DNA of 64,000 nucleotides from Leadbetterella sp. (GTDB taxonomy: Bacteria; Bacteroidota; Bacteroidia; Cytophagales; Spirosomataceae): NCBI GenBank assembly GCA_019638185.1, contig JAHBUH010000007.1, forward strand, positions 141,287 to 205,286, given 5' to 3'. The notes under the pieces were generated by a model, which ran no database searches, was not told the origin of the DNA, and was given only the letters and a program-made list of their open reading frames with translations. Positions 61,001 to 64,000 of this stretch are shown piece by piece (position 1 is the stretch's first letter; each line of letters starts with the position of its first letter). Both the position numbers and the translations under genes were made by a program.

Positions 61001-62503
61001 ACCCTCATCCAGGCTGGCGAATTCATAGCTGGTGCCGCTGTTTTGCCAGCCTCCAAAACTTCCGCTACCTTTCTTGATCCGGTATTTAAACTCGCCGCTG
61101 CCACCATTGACGGTTACTTTTATTTTCCCTTCCTGATTCAGACAGTTAGGTTCTGTCTTTGCATTACTTACGGTAACATTGGGAAAGCATATTAACAGGT
61201 TCGGGTTCTTGAATTTTAACGCATTCCCTTTCGAATGGCCTACCACTCTTATTTTAGTGGTTCCGGCCGGAATAGTACCGGAAATGGTTTTGGTTACAAA
61301 ATCAGGGTAGTTGGTATTGATCGACTCTTTATTGGAGGCCGTCCAGCTGGAACCGTTATAAAATTCCAGGTACATTTCAGCAATTCTTCCGTTAGTGGAG
61401 GTAGTTTGCCCATGGGAGGTCAGTTCTACTGTATATTTAAAGGGTCTGCCCGGCTGGATAAGAGAAGCCGGAAGAATTTCCTGGCGAACGTAATAGTCTG
61501 AGTTAACATCGCCTGTATTCAGTACATAGTAGCTTCCGTCATTCTGGAAGGGTGATCCTGAATCCGGTATCCACTTATTATATGTCCAATCTACCAGGTT
61601 TGTAGATTCACAATTGGTACAGCTATAACAGATATCTTTCCCCACCGTTGTGGTATTTGACGCTTTACAGCTGGATGAAGTAGTGTTTTTATCTTCTACT
61701 TCTACGGTATAGCTGTCATCTGCAAGGTTAGAGAAGGTGTATTCATTAGTGGCTGTCTGCCAGCTTCCAAAAGAGCCGCTGCCTTTCTTGATCCGATACT
61801 GGAATTGTCCGCTACCTCCGGTAACCGTTGCTTTAACGGTACCGGTACTTCCCGTGCAGGAAGTATTGGTAGGAGTTAATGCTAAATTAATGGCATTGTA
61901 ACATACGATAAGATTTACCACCTTAAATTTTAAGGCGTTTCCTTTGGAGTGCCCTACTATTCGGATTTTAGTAGTTCCGCTGGGTATGGTCTGACCACTT
62001 CCACCAATGGTGTAGGTCTGGAAATTCGGATAGTTATTATTGGTAGAAACTTTACTGGAAGTGCTGATTACCCCTCCTGAGCTGTTTAAAAACTGGATAT
62101 ACATTTCAGCTGTGCCTCCGGTAGCGTGCGAGGTCATCTGAACCGTAAATGTATAGGGTCTGCCCTGAACTACGCTTTCAATAGGGATTTCCTGTTTTAC
62201 ATAGTAGTCGGCACTATGATCCCTGTAGTTTAAGACACCATACTTAATCGACCCGTTATCATTTACCGGAGACTGGGTGGAATGGCGCCAGGCGGCCTGC
62301 CCTGAATAGGAGCCTCCCGAGTAGTTAGCCGGCTCGGGTGTCCAGGAATTAATATCGCTGGCTACCTGCAACTCACTACCGGATGTAACCAGGTTACCCG
62401 ATTGGCAACCGGTACAGGTTTGGGCGTTGGCATGCATTGCCGAAAGGAAAATAAAGCAAATAGCTCCACTTATCCATTTAAAGAATTTGGGGAAATTTAG
62501 CAT
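58067..62503 (-). CDS. 1478-residue surface protein: duplicated lectin-like/SprB modules, Ig-like repeats, DUF11 domains
   Basis: ATG 62503 starts a signal peptide (FFKWISGAICFIFLSAMHANA). Two similar modules of about 270 residues follow, each an unassigned beta domain (GCQSGNLV..., NCESTNLV...) plus a SprB-like unit (VTGGSGQFQYRIKKGSGSFG). Next are Ig/PKD-like repeats of about 77 residues; three of them are nearly identical in DNA (231-bp period). Two DUF11 domains end the protein (about 1154 and 1310: ITFEIEVFNQGNV, DYIPTGLTLNDANWT), each followed by an Asp-rich stretch (DSTPDDNKDNDGT). There is no T9SS type A motif; the end is VCADQKCLTAKAKVKK. An adhesin-like extracellular protein, possibly calcium-binding. 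Own terminator downstream. Confidence 0.82.
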   Translation of the reverse strand: MLNFPKFFKWISGAICFIFLSAMHANAQTCTGCQSGNLVTSGSELQVASDINSWTPEPANYSGGSYSGQAAWRHSTQSPVNDNGSIKYGVLNYRDHSADYYVKQEIPIESVVQGRPYTFTVQMTSHATGGTAEMYIQFLNSSGGVISTSSKVSTNNNYPNFQTYTIGGSGQTIPSGTTKIRIVGHSKGNALKFKVVNLIVCYNAINLALTPTNTSCTGSTGTVKATVTGGSGQFQYRIKKGSGSFGSWQTATNEYTFSNLADDSYTVEVEDKNTTSSSCKASNTTTVGKDICYSCTNCESTNLVDWTYNKWIPDSGSPFQNDGSYYVLNTGDVNSDYYVRQEILPASLIQPGRPFKYTVELTSHGQTTSTNGRIAEMYLEFYNGSSWTASNKESINTNYPDFVTKTISGTIPAGTTKIRVVGHSKGNALKFKNPNLLICFPNVTVSNAKTEPNCLNQEGKIKVTVNGGSGEFKYRIKKGSGSFGGWQNSGTSYEFASLDEGTYTIEVEDRYTTSNNCKGTTTATLTKAASPTVSVTNNGQITCTAGSLITATATPSSGITYTWTVPSGATNPGNMASFTATVAGTYKVKVKNTAGCESSEASTTVTENKTKPTVTVTGGELTCTTTSVNVTATATPNTGVTYTWTVPSGAANPGNVASFNATVAGTYSVKVKNNTTGCESDSKSATVTSDVQKPTVTVNNGQLTCTSTTVKLTANGSPSGVTYSWTGPGGFTATSKEVTITVAGSYEVTVTAPNGCKEKATATVTSDVQKPTVTVNNGQLTCTTTTVKLTANGSPSGVTYSWTGPGGFTATSKEVDVTVAGSYEVTVTAPNGCKEKATATVTSDTNMPIVTVNNGQLTCTAGTVKLTANGSPSGVTYSWTGPGGFTATSKEVDVTVAGSYEVTVTAPNGCKAKATATVTQNKDVPTVTVNDKVMACGETQVTLTAEGTAGVTYSWTGPDGFTATTKEITVTKTGTYKVIVTAPNGCIATDEGKVTKQDKPGPPTSGPHKVCYGEQITLTATCASGTAKWYSDAALTQEVTVLTFAAQQTHTYYAVCATQDCVSEPTQSVVTVTPDFPAPVLKATPEEVIKGQSSTLSGTCETGTLVWYKDAGLTQVLATGASVVVTPETTTKYYAACEVENCKKPSEITVKVKDQIFDLALRKTIKGGGKDPVVYPGASITFEIEVFNQGNVTASNIQVTDYIPTGLTLNDANWTAAGSKATLNTLIASLAPGASVKREITFTVNADFTGKAVNTAEISKADGGDDIDSTPDDNKDNDGTPKDDEINQDGKKGGDEDDHDIEEITVETKPVFDLALRKTLKAGQKTIFKPGDNVTFEITVFNQGNVDATDIDLVDYIPAGLTLNDANWTLDGSKAKWSKAIASLAAGAQAKVEITFTLNNDAKGVIINTAEISGAKNDKNLEDIDSTPDDIKDNDGIVKNDEINENGKKGGDEDDHDIEPITVCADQKCLTAKAKVKK
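59745..60437 (-). repeat. Three 231-bp tandem repeats within the DUF11-protein gene
   Basis: Units of exactly 231 bases (77 codons) begin at 59745, 59976 and 60207. The last two differ at only a few bases. Each encodes one Ig/PKD-like domain with YSWTGPGGFTATSKEV and GSYEVTVTAPNGC. A diverged fourth lies at about 59515-59744. The frame is kept throughout. Confidence 0.85.
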
Positions 62504-62747
62504 TATGGTAAACGTTTTTAACAATAATCAGCTCTTTTACAGATAATTAACTAATTCCAACCCGCCCATTTCCACTTTTGATGGCTGCATGAGCTATGAA
62601 TTGGCATGAATAGTATTTGACGTACAAAGTTTTAGAGCAAATTACGTGCCACAAGTAATGAATTACGGGAAAGCCAAGCGGGAATTGTTAATGGTCAATA
62701 ATGTATGGTGAATTATCCGGGCTGCAGAAAGATCACTTCCACAGGTC

Positions 62748-62780
62748 AAAAAAATGGCCCGGGGGTTAGCCGGGCCATTA
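62748..62780 (-). terminator. Rho-independent terminator of the right-edge DUF11 gene
   Basis: On the minus strand AATGGCCCGG pairs with CCGGGCCATT around a short loop and a run of seven T follows. It lies 23 bases after the stop of the gene at 62803-64000, and it isolates that gene from the giant DUF11 gene downstream. Confidence 0.85.
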
Positions 62781-62802
62781 AACAGGGTCAGAAGTGATCC
62801 TT

Positions 62803-64000
62803 TTATTTGTTCGCTCTGTTCACTTTCACTTTCGCGGTCAGACATTTTTGATCCGGGCACACGTTGATCGGTTCGATGTCGTGATCATCTTCATCTCCTC
62901 CTTTCTTGCCGTTTTCATTGATCTCATCGTTCTTCGCTGTGCCGTCGTTGTCCTTGTTGTCGTCCGGTGTAGAGTCGATATCCGCCACACCTTTCTTATT
63001 CTTGGCACCGCTGATCTCCGCTATGTTCGTAATCACAGGGCCTATCGCATCATTGTTCAGGGTGAAGGTAATTTCTACCGTCGCCTGCGCTCCCACGGTC
63101 AGGCTGGCTATCGCTCCATTCCACCTGGCCTTGTTGCCGCTCAGTGTCCAGTTCGCATCGCTCAGCGTCAGTCCGGTAGGAATATAGTCTACCAGGTCTA
63201 TATCTGTAGCATCGATGTTCCCCTGGTTAAACACGGTGATCTCAAATGTTACCTTGTCGCCCGGTTTGAAGACGGTCAACTGTCCCGGTTTCGTCGTTTT
63301 CCTTAAGGCCAGGTCAAATATCTGTCCCAGTTCAACGGTCTCGTCATCGTCATCAGACACGTCTTTTCCTTTCGGATCTTTACCTGTGGCACGGGCAGTG
63401 TTATCTACCTGGCCGGCATTGATGTCAGATTGGAGGATGATATACGTCGCTGTAAACGTGGTATTATCCACTGCGCCCGGAGCTAAACTTGCGATCGGTC
63501 CACCTATCACTGTCACCTTAGGGTCAGTAACTGTAACATTCGTTAGCGTTACGTTACCCTTATTGGTTACTGTAAAGGTATAATTGATCTTGTCGCCCGG
63601 ATTGACCTTACCGTTTCCGTCAGCATCCTCATAGACACCGCTCTTGATGAGCTCAATTCCCGGAGTCGAATCAAATGGAACGTCTTCTTCGTCGTCATCC
63701 TCAATGTCATCTCCCGTAGGCGGTGTACCTTTAGCCGTGGCTGTATTGTGTACCTTACCGTTATTCACATCGGACTGCGTTACCGTATAGCTGGCCGTGA
63801 AGGTTGTCTCTGCACCCGGTGCCAAGACCGCTACGGAAGCTGGAGTGATTGCTCTCAGGCCTGATAGTGGGTCAGTCACCGTAACATTCGTCAGCGTCAC
63901 ATTACCCGTGTTCTTCACTTTAAAGCTATAAGTGATCACTTCCTACACTGTGAGGGCCTGCCGAAGCGGTCTTGGTCAGATCGATCTTCGGAGACTGGTG
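62803..64000 (-). pseudogene. DUF11 repeat surface protein, frameshifted; 5' part beyond window
   Basis: The C-terminal 378 codons are one frame: DUF11 units (VKNTGNVTLTNVTVTDP, FTVTNKGNVTLTNVTVTDP, DLALRKTTKPGQLTVFKPG), Asp-rich linkers (DIDSTPDDNKDNDGTAKNDE) and the end CPDQKCLTAKVKVNRANK, nearly the same as the paralogue at 58067-62503. Upstream, the minus strand reads PKIDLTKTASAGPHSVG in another frame and then stops at 63926-63928. Two bases are missing near 63940-63946 (GGAGAAGTG expected, GGAAGTG seen); restoring them joins SVGEVITYSFKVKNTGN. Real mutation or sequencing error. The full gene extends to the right and is not visible. Confidence 0.75.

Overview
The window is chromosomal DNA from a Bacteroidota bacterium, most likely of the order Cytophagales. 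The signs are type IX secretion (T9SS) C-terminal sorting domains, one very large hybrid two-component sensor with an AraC output domain, TonB-dependent receptor biology, Tat-exported sugar oxidoreductases, a DUF1553/DUF1501/c-type cytochrome operon, and promoters of the Bacteroidota type (TAnnTTTG) with few recognisable Shine-Dalgarno sites. The genus cannot be fixed from the sequence alone.

Layout. 1-4.8 kb: partial ettA (translation factor), a DUF349 protein, and a WbqC / ATP-grasp-HAD gene pair. 4.9-8 kb: YceI, then two Tat-exported sugar enzymes (TIM-barrel isomerase and Gfo/Idh/MocA). 8-13.4 kb: argD-argC on the minus strand, divergent from lgt, aldo/keto reductase and proA. 13.4-19.5 kb: two paralogous T9SS-sorted proteins with nearly the same C-terminus. 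19.7-21.5 kb: tRNA-Arg(CCU), followed by a decaying SRPBCC/VOC/GlxA-regulator locus. 21.5-27.4 kb: a three-gene operon for DUF1549/DUF1553, DUF1501 and a membrane c-type cytochrome. 27.4-29.6 kb: a palindromic intergenic repeat, a DUF1080 lipoprotein and an exported NTF2-like protein. 29.8-33.9 kb: the hybrid sensor. 34-36 kb: a VOC gene fossil, hemB, the second copy of the repeat, and an Fe(II)/2OG dioxygenase gene with a Fur-like site over its promoter. 36-46 kb: two S9 peptidases, a TonB-C/TPR protein, a TonB-dependent receptor with a small partner gene, a dicarboxylate symporter and a YoeB toxin fossil. 46-47 kb: GH43. 47.3-64 kb: a 2612-residue T9SS adhesin, a histidine kinase/response regulator pair, and two DUF11-type giant surface proteins, of which the one at the right edge is frameshifted.

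How it fits together. Several genes suggest periplasmic and surface carbohydrate processing (GH43, DUF1080 3-keto-glycoside hydrolase-like lipoprotein, Tat Gfo/Idh/MocA oxidoreductase, TIM-barrel isomerase, hybrid sensor), although they are not in one operon. The right-hand 17 kb is a surface-protein region whose only regulator is a two-component pair placed between the giant genes.

The most distinctive observations are five cases of gene decay (frameshifted GlxA regulator, internally deleted SRPBCC fused to VOC, VOC fossil, YoeB fossil, frameshifted DUF11 protein), a two-copy nested-palindrome intergenic element, phased direct repeats in two regulatory regions, and recent in-frame repeat expansion in surface and secreted proteins. 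No CRISPR array, insertion sequence or prophage was seen.
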